In this document: positions 34,591-43,661 of the stretch, one piece after another
Layout: each line of letters opens with the position of its first letter
Position numbering within the stretch: position 1 is the first letter of the stretch
NCBI GenBank assembly: GCA_934899185.1
Contig: CAKXYI010000001.1
Location: 372,001 to 436,000 of the forward strand
From: an uncultured Lachnospiraceae bacterium
GTDB taxonomy: Bacteria > Bacillota > Clostridia > Lachnospirales > Lachnospiraceae
Direction: 5' to 3'
Length of the DNA stretch: 64,000 nucleotides
Program-made: the position numbers and the translations under genes
Notes under the pieces: model-generated
The model's input: only the letters and a program-made list of their open reading frames with translations
Database searches by the model: none
What the model was told of the DNA's origin: nothing

Positions 34591-35613
34591 ATGAAAACAA
34601 CACCATGTGTATCAATTGTATTAGTTTGTTATAATTATGCCCACTTGCTCCCACGAGCATTAGAAGGGATCGCCTCACAGACATTTCGTGATTTTGAGAT
34701 CGTGTTTGTTAATAATGGCAGCACGGATAATTCTTTACCGGTTTTTGAAGAGTTTATTGCCAAGCATTCTGATATCGCCTATCAGATATGTGACATCAAA
34801 ACAAATATCGGTGTTGCTCATGGAGATAACACCGGTGCTTATGCTGCCAAAGGTGAGTATCTGCTATTTCATGACGCAGATGACTGGATGGATCCGGATA
34901 CATTACAAAAACTCACAGACGCTGCTTATTCATGTGATGCTGACCGCGTCATTTCTGCTTTTAAAGATGTCGATGATGACGGCAATATTCTTCAAATGCA
35001 ACTATTAGCCTCAGATCCTATTTACTGGTTTTATGGCATGCAACAGGCAAATCTATTTAAACGGAGTATTTATATCCAAAATCAAATCCAGGTAAGTGAT
35101 AGTTTATGGATAGATTCCGAAAAAACATTAAAGTTCTCACAATATGTCAAGAAGGCTGCCTATGTTTATGATCCATGCTATAACTACCTTGTGCATACCG
35201 ACTCCACTTCACGCAATAGTGAATTATATAAACATATTTGGACGACTCCTCGGTATTCTTTTAGTGATTTTCTTAATATATGTATGAGTGTTTTTGACTC
35301 GTGCAGTGATAGCAAGACCCGATTTGCCATAGAATATCAAATTTGTCACAATTATTATAGTTATATTTATCAATTTTTACGCGATGCCCCATATAAAGAG
35401 AAATGCAAAAATTATGTAAGGCTTCATGAAATAATGGAGTCTGCCTTGCCAGATTATCTTCATAATCCTTACATCTGGGGAAAAAATAACCATATTCGTA
35501 AATATGCGATCCGGATTATTAGACTATCCTCACTGTTAGAACGCACTCACACCATGAAATTGGGATTATTAGGCTATCACCTTTTATCCAAGATCATGTA
35601 CTTTCAGGTTTAA
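34591..35613 (+). CDS. Family 2 glycosyltransferase (GT-A)
   Basis: A 340-residue GT2 enzyme starting with SIVLVCYNYAHLLPRALEGI, with NNGSTDNS and the metal-binding DAD motif in LFHDADDWMDPDTL (about residue 91). There are no membrane helices, unlike the GtrB-like enzyme upstream, so it transfers a sugar from a nucleotide donor in the cytoplasm to a lipid-linked acceptor. The donor could be the CDP sugar or UDP-galactofuranose made in this operon. AAGGAG is 6 bases before the ATG. Confidence 0.85.
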   Translation: MKTTPCVSIVLVCYNYAHLLPRALEGIASQTFRDFEIVFVNNGSTDNSLPVFEEFIAKHSDIAYQICDIKTNIGVAHGDNTGAYAAKGEYLLFHDADDWMDPDTLQKLTDAAYSCDADRVISAFKDVDDDGNILQMQLLASDPIYWFYGMQQANLFKRSIYIQNQIQVSDSLWIDSEKTLKFSQYVKKAAYVYDPCYNYLVHTDSTSRNSELYKHIWTTPRYSFSDFLNICMSVFDSCSDSKTRFAIEYQICHNYYSYIYQFLRDAPYKEKCKNYVRLHEIMESALPDYLHNPYIWGKNNHIRKYAIRIIRLSSLLERTHTMKLGLLGYHLLSKIMYFQV

Positions 35614-35615
35614 AT

Positions 35616-36833
35616 ATGAATTACAAAAAACAAGCTCTTTACAATACATTTGGAACTTTAATATATCTTTTTGCACAATGGCTATTAACCGTCATTACGA
35701 CAAGAATTAGTGGAATAGAAGCCGCTGGTATACTCACGCTTGCCATTTCCATTGGTAACATTTTCTACTTTATACAAATGTATGGTATGCGCTCATATCA
35801 GGCAGCCGATGTGGACAACGAATTCACATCGGCTCAATATTTAAAATCCAGATACATTACCACTGCGATTGGCTTGATTCTGGTCATATTATTACTATTC
35901 CTCCTGCATTATTCCCTCAAAAAAAGTATGGCCATTTTAGCGTATACTTTGTTTCGCAGTTTTGAGGCACTATCAGATGTTTTATTTGGAGAAATGCAGA
36001 AAATCGGTCGACTAGATATTTCTGCCAAGTCTATGTGTATAAAAAGTATAGCGATGCTTGTTATTTTTACAGTTGCGCAATTTCTTTGGAACAATGTTGC
36101 CAAATCATTATTTTGTATCACTTTAGTCGCCTTGCTGATTTATTTATTTTATGATTATCGTAACTATTGCAAGTTATTTCCAAAACCAGAGTATTCTCAT
36201 ACGCATGCTGTAGCTTTACTAAAAAATTGCTTTTTACTGTTACTGACGACACTTTTCCCTATTGTGATAACCTCGTTGCCACGAACACTGCTCGAATCCT
36301 ATTATGGAACTGAAATTTTAGGATATTATGGAAATGTTTCAACACCAACCGTATTGATTACTGCGATTGTTCCTAATTTACTTACACCTTTTATGACATT
36401 GTATGGGAAATTAGTACTTCAAAAAGACTACAAAACGCTTATGAAATACTTTTTTCTCTCCATTGCTGGAACAGTTGCATTAGGGGGGATTTTCGTCCTC
36501 GGTGTCATATTTGCCGGACAGCCAATCATGTCTCTCATATATACGCCTAGTATTACTCCTTATGTACACTATTTATATCCTCTAATTGTTGCAACCGTCA
36601 TTTATGCACTTGGCATGTGTGGTAACTCCATTCTCATATCTATGAAGAAAAATAAAGAAGTTGCGATCTTTTCGGGTATCTCATTAATTGTGTGTATCCT
36701 GATTGCAGATCCATTGATTCAACATTTTGGAATTAATGGCACCATACTAACCATGGGAATATCATATATGGCGCAAAATATACTGCAAATAATTTATATT
36801 CTAAACTACATCATTAAAGGAAGGAAAATATGA
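35616..36833 (+). CDS. Oligosaccharide flippase (Wzx/MOP superfamily)
   Basis: A 405-residue protein with about 12 membrane helices. The opening KKQALYNTFGTLIYLFAQWL and ISGIEAAGILTLA segments match Wzx-type flippases. It is shorter than the left-operon flippase (475 residues) but covers the usual core. It would export a lipid-linked sugar or oligosaccharide. It overlaps the following SDR gene by four bases and has a weak ribosome site. Confidence 0.87.
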   Translation: MNYKKQALYNTFGTLIYLFAQWLLTVITTRISGIEAAGILTLAISIGNIFYFIQMYGMRSYQAADVDNEFTSAQYLKSRYITTAIGLILVILLLFLLHYSLKKSMAILAYTLFRSFEALSDVLFGEMQKIGRLDISAKSMCIKSIAMLVIFTVAQFLWNNVAKSLFCITLVALLIYLFYDYRNYCKLFPKPEYSHTHAVALLKNCFLLLLTTLFPIVITSLPRTLLESYYGTEILGYYGNVSTPTVLITAIVPNLLTPFMTLYGKLVLQKDYKTLMKYFFLSIAGTVALGGIFVLGVIFAGQPIMSLIYTPSITPYVHYLYPLIVATVIYALGMCGNSILISMKKNKEVAIFSGISLIVCILIADPLIQHFGINGTILTMGISYMAQNILQIIYILNYIIKGRKI

Positions 36834-37747
36834 AAAAAGCAATTGTAACAGGAGCGAATGGTTTCATTGGCAACCATTTGGTAGATGCATTGTTATTAAA
36901 TAATATAGAAACCTATGCCATTATTTATCCTGGAAGTTCCTATCCAGTTACTGATTCCAAATTACATATCATTGAAATGGATTTAAACAATATTCTGGAT
37001 CACATTGAGGATTTTCCAACAGATATCGATATCTTGTATCATTTTGCCTGGATAGGAGTCAGACCAGAGTTGAGAAATGATCTGGAAGTACAAATGTCAA
37101 ATATTAATATGTCATTAGATTGTATGAAGTTTGCCATCGCAATCCATGTGAAAAAGATCATATTTCCAGGATCAACCAATGAGTATCTCTACTACGGCAA
37201 ACCGCTTAACAAAGACGCAGTTCCCTCACCTAATAATTCATATGGTGCTGCCAAAATTGCTTTACGCTACCTCTGTAGTGACTTTGCCACCAGAAATGAT
37301 ATTGAGTTCATTTATACAATCATTGCCGGTATATACGCGGCTGATCGCCGTGATAATAATGTAATCTTCTATACAATAGAAAAATTATTACATGGCGAAA
37401 AGCCATCTCTTACAAAACTCGAACAAAAATGGGATTATGTCTACATCGATGATGTGATAGATGCCCTACTGGCCATTGGTCGTAAGGGTCAAAACGGAAA
37501 AGTATATGCCATTGGTCATGGTGATAACTGGGCACTCAGTAATTATATTAGAATTATACATGAACTAATCGACCCAGCGCTGCCTTTGGGCATTGGAGAT
37601 ATCCCCTATGACTGTGAAATATTACCATCATCCTGTGTTGATCTTTCCGAAATAACAACAGATACCGGCTTTATACCTCGCGTACCTTTTGAAGTTGGGA
37701 TAAAAAAAGTCATCAATAAACTCAAGGAGGACATGAAAAATGAGTAA
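36830..37747 (+). CDS. Extended-SDR NAD-dependent epimerase/dehydratase
   Basis: A 305-residue SDR with VTGANGFIGNHLV and the YxxxK pair in NNSYGAAKIALRY (about residue 140). The C-terminus (WDYVYIDDVIDALLAIG, GDNWALSNYIRI, DTGFIPRVPFE) parallels the protein at 31232-32146, so the operon holds two paralogous SDRs, probably for two successive or alternative sugar reactions. AAAGGAAGG lies about 6 bases before the ATG. Substrate unknown. Confidence 0.8.
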   Translation: MKKAIVTGANGFIGNHLVDALLLNNIETYAIIYPGSSYPVTDSKLHIIEMDLNNILDHIEDFPTDIDILYHFAWIGVRPELRNDLEVQMSNINMSLDCMKFAIAIHVKKIIFPGSTNEYLYYGKPLNKDAVPSPNNSYGAAKIALRYLCSDFATRNDIEFIYTIIAGIYAADRRDNNVIFYTIEKLLHGEKPSLTKLEQKWDYVYIDDVIDALLAIGRKGQNGKVYAIGHGDNWALSNYIRIIHELIDPALPLGIGDIPYDCEILPSSCVDLSEITTDTGFIPRVPFEVGIKKVINKLKEDMKNE

Positions 37748-38885
37748 TTACTATATTATTGGCAGTGGTATCGTCGGTTGTGTCATTGCACGTGAATTGG
37801 CTGATCATGGTCATACTGTCACTATATATGAACGACGCAATCACATCGGAGGCAATCTTTATGATTATACTGATGAGTATGGCATTCGCGTACAACAATA
37901 TGGTCCACATATATTCCATACAAATGACGAAGATATTTATAACTATTTCACAAAATACTGTCATGTAGAAAATTATAATCTAGTCTGTGGTTCTGTTATG
38001 GATGGACAGTGTGTTCCTACTGCTTTTGACTTCCAGTCCATAGACACCTTTTTCCCTGACGAAAAAGAGGTGATAAAGGATAGGATTCAACAAATTTTCA
38101 AAGGCAGAACAAGTGCCACGGTTCTGGAACTTTTAGATTGTGATGATGAATATGTACAAAAATTTGCTAACTTTTTATATGAAAAAGATTACCGCCCATA
38201 TACTGCCAAACAATGGGGCATTTCTCCTGCTGAAATAGATAAGTCTATTTTCAAACGTGTTCCTATTCTTTTTTCATATGGAAGCAAATACTTCAATGAT
38301 CCATATCAGGTAATGCCAACCAACGGCTATATGGAATTGATTACGAATCTTGTTAATCATCCAAGTATTAATGTCCATCTTAACACTGATGGACTGGATA
38401 TTTTTTCTTTAAAAAACAATAATGTATTTAAGAACGATGCTATTATAGATGGTACTCTTATCTACACAGGACCAATTGATGAACTATTCCATTGTGATAT
38501 TGGGGAACTACCATATCGTTCCTTACGTTTCAAATGGGTGCATGAGGACATAGATAGTTTCCAAGACATGCCTGTTGTAGCATACCCACAAGCGGCAGAC
38601 TACACACGTATCACAGAATACAAAAAACTCCCTATCCAGCAAGTGTCCGGCACAACATATGCTGTAGAATACCCTCTACCTTATAAACCTGGACAAAAAC
38701 AAGAACCATATTACCCGGTACCTTCTGAGGAAAGCAATATTCTATATAACAAATATAGAGACCGTACAAAAACTATCCAAAATTTAATTTGTTGCGGCCG
38801 TTTAGCAGATTACCAATATTATAATATAGATCAGGCAATTTCACGTGCTCTAGGAATTGCTTCTGATTTAATAAATACTGATTAA
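37740..38885 (+). CDS. glf: UDP-galactopyranose mutase
   Basis: A 381-residue flavoenzyme with the FAD loop IIGSGIVGCVIARELADHG, ERRNHIGGNLYD and YGPHIFHTND, and the mid-domain YRPYTAKQWG and CGRLADYQYYNIDQA typical of Glf. It converts UDP-galactopyranose to UDP-galactofuranose, so a galactofuranose residue is expected in the right-arm glycan. Length and motifs are complete. AAGGAGG is 9 bases before the start, and it overlaps the preceding gene by 8 bases. Confidence 0.95.
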   Translation: MSNYYIIGSGIVGCVIARELADHGHTVTIYERRNHIGGNLYDYTDEYGIRVQQYGPHIFHTNDEDIYNYFTKYCHVENYNLVCGSVMDGQCVPTAFDFQSIDTFFPDEKEVIKDRIQQIFKGRTSATVLELLDCDDEYVQKFANFLYEKDYRPYTAKQWGISPAEIDKSIFKRVPILFSYGSKYFNDPYQVMPTNGYMELITNLVNHPSINVHLNTDGLDIFSLKNNNVFKNDAIIDGTLIYTGPIDELFHCDIGELPYRSLRFKWVHEDIDSFQDMPVVAYPQAADYTRITEYKKLPIQQVSGTTYAVEYPLPYKPGQKQEPYYPVPSEESNILYNKYRDRTKTIQNLICCGRLADYQYYNIDQAISRALGIASDLINTD

Positions 38886-38898
38886 GGAGATCATCTTC

Positions 38899-41800
38899 AT
38901 GCAACGCTTTCATCCATGCTTTAAATGGCTGCTTTCACTATCTTGCATCACGCTTCTTTTTATCATAATTTATCACCAATATATTTTTGGTGATAAATTA
39001 TTTATGTTTACAGATATAGGATTTGATACGATTTCCATTATTCACCCTTTTGCATCAGCAGCCGCAGATAGCCATATCGGAAGCCTGAATGACTATTCCT
39101 TTCAATCAGGATTGGGTGGCGGTTTATACACTCTGCTGATCTCCTATCTTAATCCAGCGCAAATATTAACCTATGTTGTACCATCAGCCCTGCTTCCCTA
39201 TACTTATATCCTATGTATGTATATTTCCACGATGCTTGCAGGCATTTACGGCTATCGCATTGGTAGTCTTTTCACCAAAAACAATCTCCTATGCACCATT
39301 GCTTCGATACTTTTTGCCTTCTCCGGATACATCAGTCTTTGGGGACAGCAGCCTCTTTTCGGCAGTGCTTATAGTTTAATGGTCGTTTACACTTACTATT
39401 TATTAAAATGTAAGTTCCAGGATCTGCACGAGGAATTAAAACTCCTGCTCTCTCTCTGTCTCATTTCTTTAACCGGTTATTATTTCCTGTATATGGCAGG
39501 GATTTTTTCCGCATTTTATCTTCTCATCTGTGGATTGTATATGCGGGAAAAAGTGTCTTCGATCATCAGGAAACTGCTGCATTTATTGCGCGCAGGTCTG
39601 CTTGCCGTATTATTGTGTGCCTTTTCTCTGCTACCTAATCTATATATCTTTACGCAGAGTACAAGGTCCACCAATATTTCTTCTAATGTCGCGGTAACTT
39701 TACTATACAATGTCAAATATTTAATCACTGACATTGCGAGACTCTTATCCAGCAACCTTTTGCGCATTGGTAACGATTATACCGGAGCATACAATTATTA
39801 TGAAGGAACCATCCTCTGGTGCTCCCTTCTGTCGATCATGATGCTGATCTTCTGTCTCTTCTTTCGCGGAACCCATAAGAAACGTATCATTTTCCTCTTA
39901 TGCACATTGGCACTGCTCTTTCCGGTCATCACAAAATTTTTCACATTTGACGCGACAAAACAGCGTTGGACATTTGTCTATATCATAGCGCTGATCTGTC
40001 TATGCATTTATACATTAGATGATATTACAGAACATGCTGAGCAAATCCCTCTCAAGCGCTGGCTGCTCATTAGTGATGTGATCATTTTACTTTTGCTGGC
40101 AATCGTTCTATGTTTTGTTGTAACCGGACAGGTAGAGATCAGCAAGCGTGCTTTTGTAAAAATATTGTTTATCCTGTTTTTATATAATGTTATCTTTATG
40201 GGATTTGCCAAGAAAAACCGCCGTATTGCTATGATTGGCTTATTGATCGTCGTATGTCTTGATGTTATATTGGAAACTTATCCGACCGCCAATACCAGAA
40301 CCGCCATTACTAAGGAAGAATATGTGACTGCACTGTATAATGACGGCACCAAGGAAGCCGCTGCAGACATACAGAGCAAAGACTTGGGTCTATACCGTAT
40401 TTCCAAAAGTTATACTTCCGTATTTTTGAACGATGCCAAGGTACAGCAGTACAATGGAACCACTGCCTACACTTCGGTTCCGTCCTCATCCACATCCGAA
40501 TATATGCTTTACAATGATATTCCATTTGCCAGAGCTGCCGATTATTCCAAGGCAAGCAAGTATATTTCTGTTCCTTATGACAACTACTATATCAACACAC
40601 TGCTGGGCGTAAAATATTTATTTATTAAGGATATGGCAAGCCTGCCATCACAATATACAGTGATCGAACAGGTCGGTGACATCTATGTATGCCAGAACAA
40701 TCGGCCGCTTTCCTTTGGCTATTTATATCATCAGGCTCTTTCCCATGATGGTTATGACAGGTTAAGTACGGAACAAAAAGCCTATGCTATGACTTCGGGA
40801 TTTTATTTAACAAAAACTGAAAATGAGTCAGACTTACTCTCACAGTATGCTGCCATTGACACATCTTCCCTGTGTGCAGAACAAGCCGATCTTGCACTGG
40901 AACAACTGCAAAAAGAATCCTTATATGACATATCCTATGTCGACCATGAACTAAGCGGCAAGATCAATAATACCGAGATAGCCGATGCTATGTTATGCCT
41001 CCCTATCTTTTATGATAATCGCTGGTCTGCCTATGTCGATGGGAAAAAAGTCACAGCCTATAATATTAACGGCGGACTGACAGGCATAAGTATAAGTCCC
41101 GGAGAGCACGAGATACGTTTGATATATCATGATCCTATCATATATGTCAGCATATGCATCAGCGGACTTTCAATCATCGGTATGGCTATTTATCTTCTGC
41201 TATATCGCAGACACCGCTTTTCATATACCGGGCATAAGAAACTGTATCGCTGCACAGCCGTCATTCTTATCCCCTGTATAATACTGGGTGTCCTGCTTTA
41301 TGAGCAGCGTACAAAGGAAAAGAACAGTGTTCAGGAATGCCTTGCTACCGGAGAAACGCTTATCACCCAATATGGCTATGACAGCACCACCGCAACCCAA
41401 TTTAGTTTTTGGACAATTGAAACAGCAGACTCCTTTTCCATCATTGACGGTGGCATCCCCTCCACGGCTGACCTTGTTCGCACAATCGTAAAGGAACATG
41501 ATAACCATGTGGATAATTGGATCATTACCCATCCACATCCGGATCATATGGGAGCCTTTAATCGTATCATGCAGGATGACGCCGCCTCAATCACAATCGA
41601 CCATCTGTATACAGTGGAATTTCCATTAGAGGCTTATGAACAGATTGCACGTGATGTTGACGATATCGACACCTACTATACCTTTTTAGATATCACACAA
41701 ACACTGGAAGATGAAAATATATTATCTGTCGAATATTTACATGAGGGAGACATCCTGCATCTGGGAGCCAGCCAATTAAAGGTTTATAGCGAATATAGTC

Positions 41801-42165
41801 CTGAAATTGTAGAGCGAAACCTTGACCTGCCGAATAGCTGTTCTCTCGTTTTCAAAATATCCGGTCAAAAACAAAGCATGCTATTTTTTGCAGATTTTGA
41901 AGATGCCCAGTTGGCTGCCAAACTATATGAAAAATATGGGCATGAACTCGATGCCACCTATATCCAGTTAGGGCATCACGGCAACAATGCCTTGGAGCCA
42001 TCCTACTATTTGAATCTACATCCATCTGCCGTCTACGCAGATGCGCCTTATTTTTTATACACCGGGGAACAATATAAATGTAAGAATACTTTAGAATATC
42101 TGAAAGATCACGATGTAGCTTGCTATACCTTCCATGGAGCGCCACATCGGGTGTATGTGAGGTAG
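38899..42165 (+). CDS. YfhO-family GT-C membrane protein fused to a metallo-beta-lactamase domain
   Basis: A 1088-residue protein. Residues about 1-780 are YfhO-like: helix 1, then FMFTDIGFDTISIIHPF, the acidic GT-C position, about 12 helices, an external domain (about 470-740) with YLFIKDMASLP and DNRWSAYVDGKKV, and a late helix at about 752-774. An extra helix follows (about 785-803), then a metallo-beta-lactamase domain (about 810-1088) with HPHPDH (878-883), FADFED and GHHGN as metal ligands, predicted outside the cell. YfhO with CsbB-type GT2 and a flippase glycosylates teichoic acids in Bacillus and Listeria. The hydrolase fusion is unusual. AAGGAG lies 9 bases before the ATG. It is the last gene of the right operon. 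Confidence 0.85.
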   Translation: MQRFHPCFKWLLSLSCITLLFIIIYHQYIFGDKLFMFTDIGFDTISIIHPFASAAADSHIGSLNDYSFQSGLGGGLYTLLISYLNPAQILTYVVPSALLPYTYILCMYISTMLAGIYGYRIGSLFTKNNLLCTIASILFAFSGYISLWGQQPLFGSAYSLMVVYTYYLLKCKFQDLHEELKLLLSLCLISLTGYYFLYMAGIFSAFYLLICGLYMREKVSSIIRKLLHLLRAGLLAVLLCAFSLLPNLYIFTQSTRSTNISSNVAVTLLYNVKYLITDIARLLSSNLLRIGNDYTGAYNYYEGTILWCSLLSIMMLIFCLFFRGTHKKRIIFLLCTLALLFPVITKFFTFDATKQRWTFVYIIALICLCIYTLDDITEHAEQIPLKRWLLISDVIILLLLAIVLCFVVTGQVEISKRAFVKILFILFLYNVIFMGFAKKNRRIAMIGLLIVVCLDVILETYPTANTRTAITKEEYVTALYNDGTKEAAADIQSKDLGLYRISKSYTSVFLNDAKVQQYNGTTAYTSVPSSSTSEYMLYNDIPFARAADYSKASKYISVPYDNYYINTLLGVKYLFIKDMASLPSQYTVIEQVGDIYVCQNNRPLSFGYLYHQALSHDGYDRLSTEQKAYAMTSGFYLTKTENESDLLSQYAAIDTSSLCAEQADLALEQLQKESLYDISYVDHELSGKINNTEIADAMLCLPIFYDNRWSAYVDGKKVTAYNINGGLTGISISPGEHEIRLIYHDPIIYVSICISGLSIIGMAIYLLLYRRHRFSYTGHKKLYRCTAVILIPCIILGVLLYEQRTKEKNSVQECLATGETLITQYGYDSTTATQFSFWTIETADSFSIIDGGIPSTADLVRTIVKEHDNHVDNWIITHPHPDHMGAFNRIMQDDAASITIDHLYTVEFPLEAYEQIARDVDDIDTYYTFLDITQTLEDENILSVEYLHEGDILHLGASQLKVYSEYSPEIVERNLDLPNSCSLVFKISGQKQSMLFFADFEDAQLAAKLYEKYGHELDATYIQLGHHGNNALEPSYYLNLHPSAVYADAPYFLYTGEQYKCKNTLEYLKDHDVACYTFHGAPHRVYVR

Positions 42166-42178
42166 AATGTATAACCAA

Positions 42179-42221
42179 AGAGCGTATAATGCCTTAATTG
42201 TATTAAGGCATTATACGCTCT
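42179..42221. terminator. Bidirectional hairpin between convergent operons
   Basis: A perfect 19-bp stem (42179-42197 with 42203-42221) with a five-base TTGTA loop lies 14 bases after the YfhO gene and 55 bases after the convergent zinc-protein gene. There is no strong T-run on either side, but the stem is very stable and the position fits termination from both directions. Confidence 0.75.
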
Positions 42222-42275
42222 CACTATTTGACCCAAAATGCTATGACTTATAACCATGCTGGTTGTGTTCTTGAT

Positions 42276-43022
42276 TCATTTGATAGGTACGATTTGATGT
42301 TTAGACACAATTTCTGTTTGATTGTTACTCCATGCTGCATAAATAAGAATCGGTTTCTGATATTTATATAACTCTCTATTCATTTTTCTATACAAATCTG
42401 GGGAGGAAAAATGTGCAGAAATCTTAAAATTCTTTCCCGCATATGGAAATTGGAAGTTTATAACATTCTTTGTAGCATCGTAACTATGGTAAGAACATTC
42501 TACCAATTTTACCCCTGATAGATACTTTGTATAAAAGTATGATGTCCTTCTCCCCGCGAAAATATCTTTTATCTTTATTCCATTTATTTTCTCATCGTCA
42601 TCATTCATAATACACACGGCATACAACTGGCGGATAGTATGTATATATGGTGTATGCTTTGTCTTTTCGTCAAGAGTTGTGGCAGGCCCAGGTACTTTTG
42701 TTGTCCCAACCGTCGACCTCTTATCTTTTACTTTTTGAACTTGATCCAGTAAAGACATCGGTGAAAAATCTGATGTATCATAATCCTCTTTATCTCCAGA
42801 CTCTGATATAGTCTGATCACACCAACAACCTACTATATGCTTACTACTCTTCAGTTTAACAAAGTGCGTTCTTATTTTACTTGAATGATATGACGACAGC
42901 GTAAATTTGCAATCGCACTCAGGATTTTGGCAGTAGAAGATATTCTTTTGCTCACTAGGCAGAACATCTTTTGCTTGTATTTTATGAATATGCTCCTTCT
43001 CGCTATACGCTACAAATGACAT
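42276..43022 (-). CDS. Zinc-binding-like protein of unknown function in the defence-like operon
   Basis: A 248-residue protein with a cysteine/histidine cluster near the N-terminus: FYCQNPECDC (about 29-38), THFVKL and GCWC (about 65-68). The pattern C-x4-C-x-C then H and C-x-C resembles the zinc ribbon of CoiA-like proteins, which are often nuclease-linked. I do not see a PD-(D/E)XK site in the rest. Strong RBS GAGGAGG is 7 bases before the start. It is the third gene of the ATPase-TOPRIM cassette, 25 bases downstream, and may be a sensor or an accessory. Function unknown. Confidence 0.6.
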   Translation of the reverse strand: MSFVAYSEKEHIHKIQAKDVLPSEQKNIFYCQNPECDCKFTLSSYHSSKIRTHFVKLKSSKHIVGCWCDQTISESGDKEDYDTSDFSPMSLLDQVQKVKDKRSTVGTTKVPGPATTLDEKTKHTPYIHTIRQLYAVCIMNDDDEKINGIKIKDIFAGRRTSYFYTKYLSGVKLVECSYHSYDATKNVINFQFPYAGKNFKISAHFSSPDLYRKMNRELYKYQKPILIYAAWSNNQTEIVSKHQIVPIK

Positions 43023-43047
43023 CTTGTCCCTCCTCTACACAATTTAC

Positions 43048-43659
43048 TTAATCTCCCCATAATGATTCCGCCAACTGTTCAAAGCAATATTCTACAAGTT
43101 CTAACATGTTTGTCTGCTTGACGTCTTTAATCTTTTTTGCAAACTCTCTAACCTGATTCATGGTATCAACGCTTAAAGGCTCTGTATTTATGGGAAAGAT
43201 CTTATTATAATATGTACCTTTTTGTGCATCCTCTATACGTTTTGTCATTATACCTGCTTTTAGCATTACATCTTCTAAATTGGTAATATTATAAATAGGA
43301 ACAATATACTCTTTTAAGGGATGTCCCTCAAACATAGTACCAGACATATAGTTTTCTCTTGCCTTTTCACTACAGTCATCTGTATCCATAATAATAAATA
43401 ATTTAAAATTTACCAACTTCTTTGTTTTTTTATCGTATTCAACCACGTACTCATTAGCAAAAGTTTTCAATGACCTAAAATTTCTTTGATTTAAAAATTC
43501 TAAAAGTCCATTTATTTGTATACTACCTCGTCCCTTATTCTTCGAAACAATTCTCATTGGTAAATGCAAATTAGTATAAATATACTTAACTAAAGCATAT
43601 TCCGACTTGCCATGAACGATAACTACACCTCTTGTATAATTAAATGAATTCTGAGACAT
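43048..43659 (-). CDS. TOPRIM-domain protein, RloB/AbiL-subunit-like
   Basis: A 203-residue protein with a compact TOPRIM pattern: the conserved glutamate in VVIVHGKSEYALVKYI (about residues 12-27) and the metal pair in LFIIMDTDDCS (DxD, about 107-109). RloB and AbiLii proteins have this shape and pair with an ABC-type ATPase in phage-defence modules. It begins 2 bases after the ATPase gene with GGAGG about 9 bases upstream of the ATG, so the two are coupled. The nuclease target is unknown. Assignment to a named system is not proven. Confidence 0.7.
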   Translation of the reverse strand: MSQNSFNYTRGVVIVHGKSEYALVKYIYTNLHLPMRIVSKNKGRGSIQINGLLEFLNQRNFRSLKTFANEYVVEYDKKTKKLVNFKLFIIMDTDDCSEKARENYMSGTMFEGHPLKEYIVPIYNITNLEDVMLKAGIMTKRIEDAQKGTYYNKIFPINTEPLSVDTMNQVREFAKKIKDVKQTNMLELVEYCFEQLAESLWGD

Positions 43660-43661
43660 TC

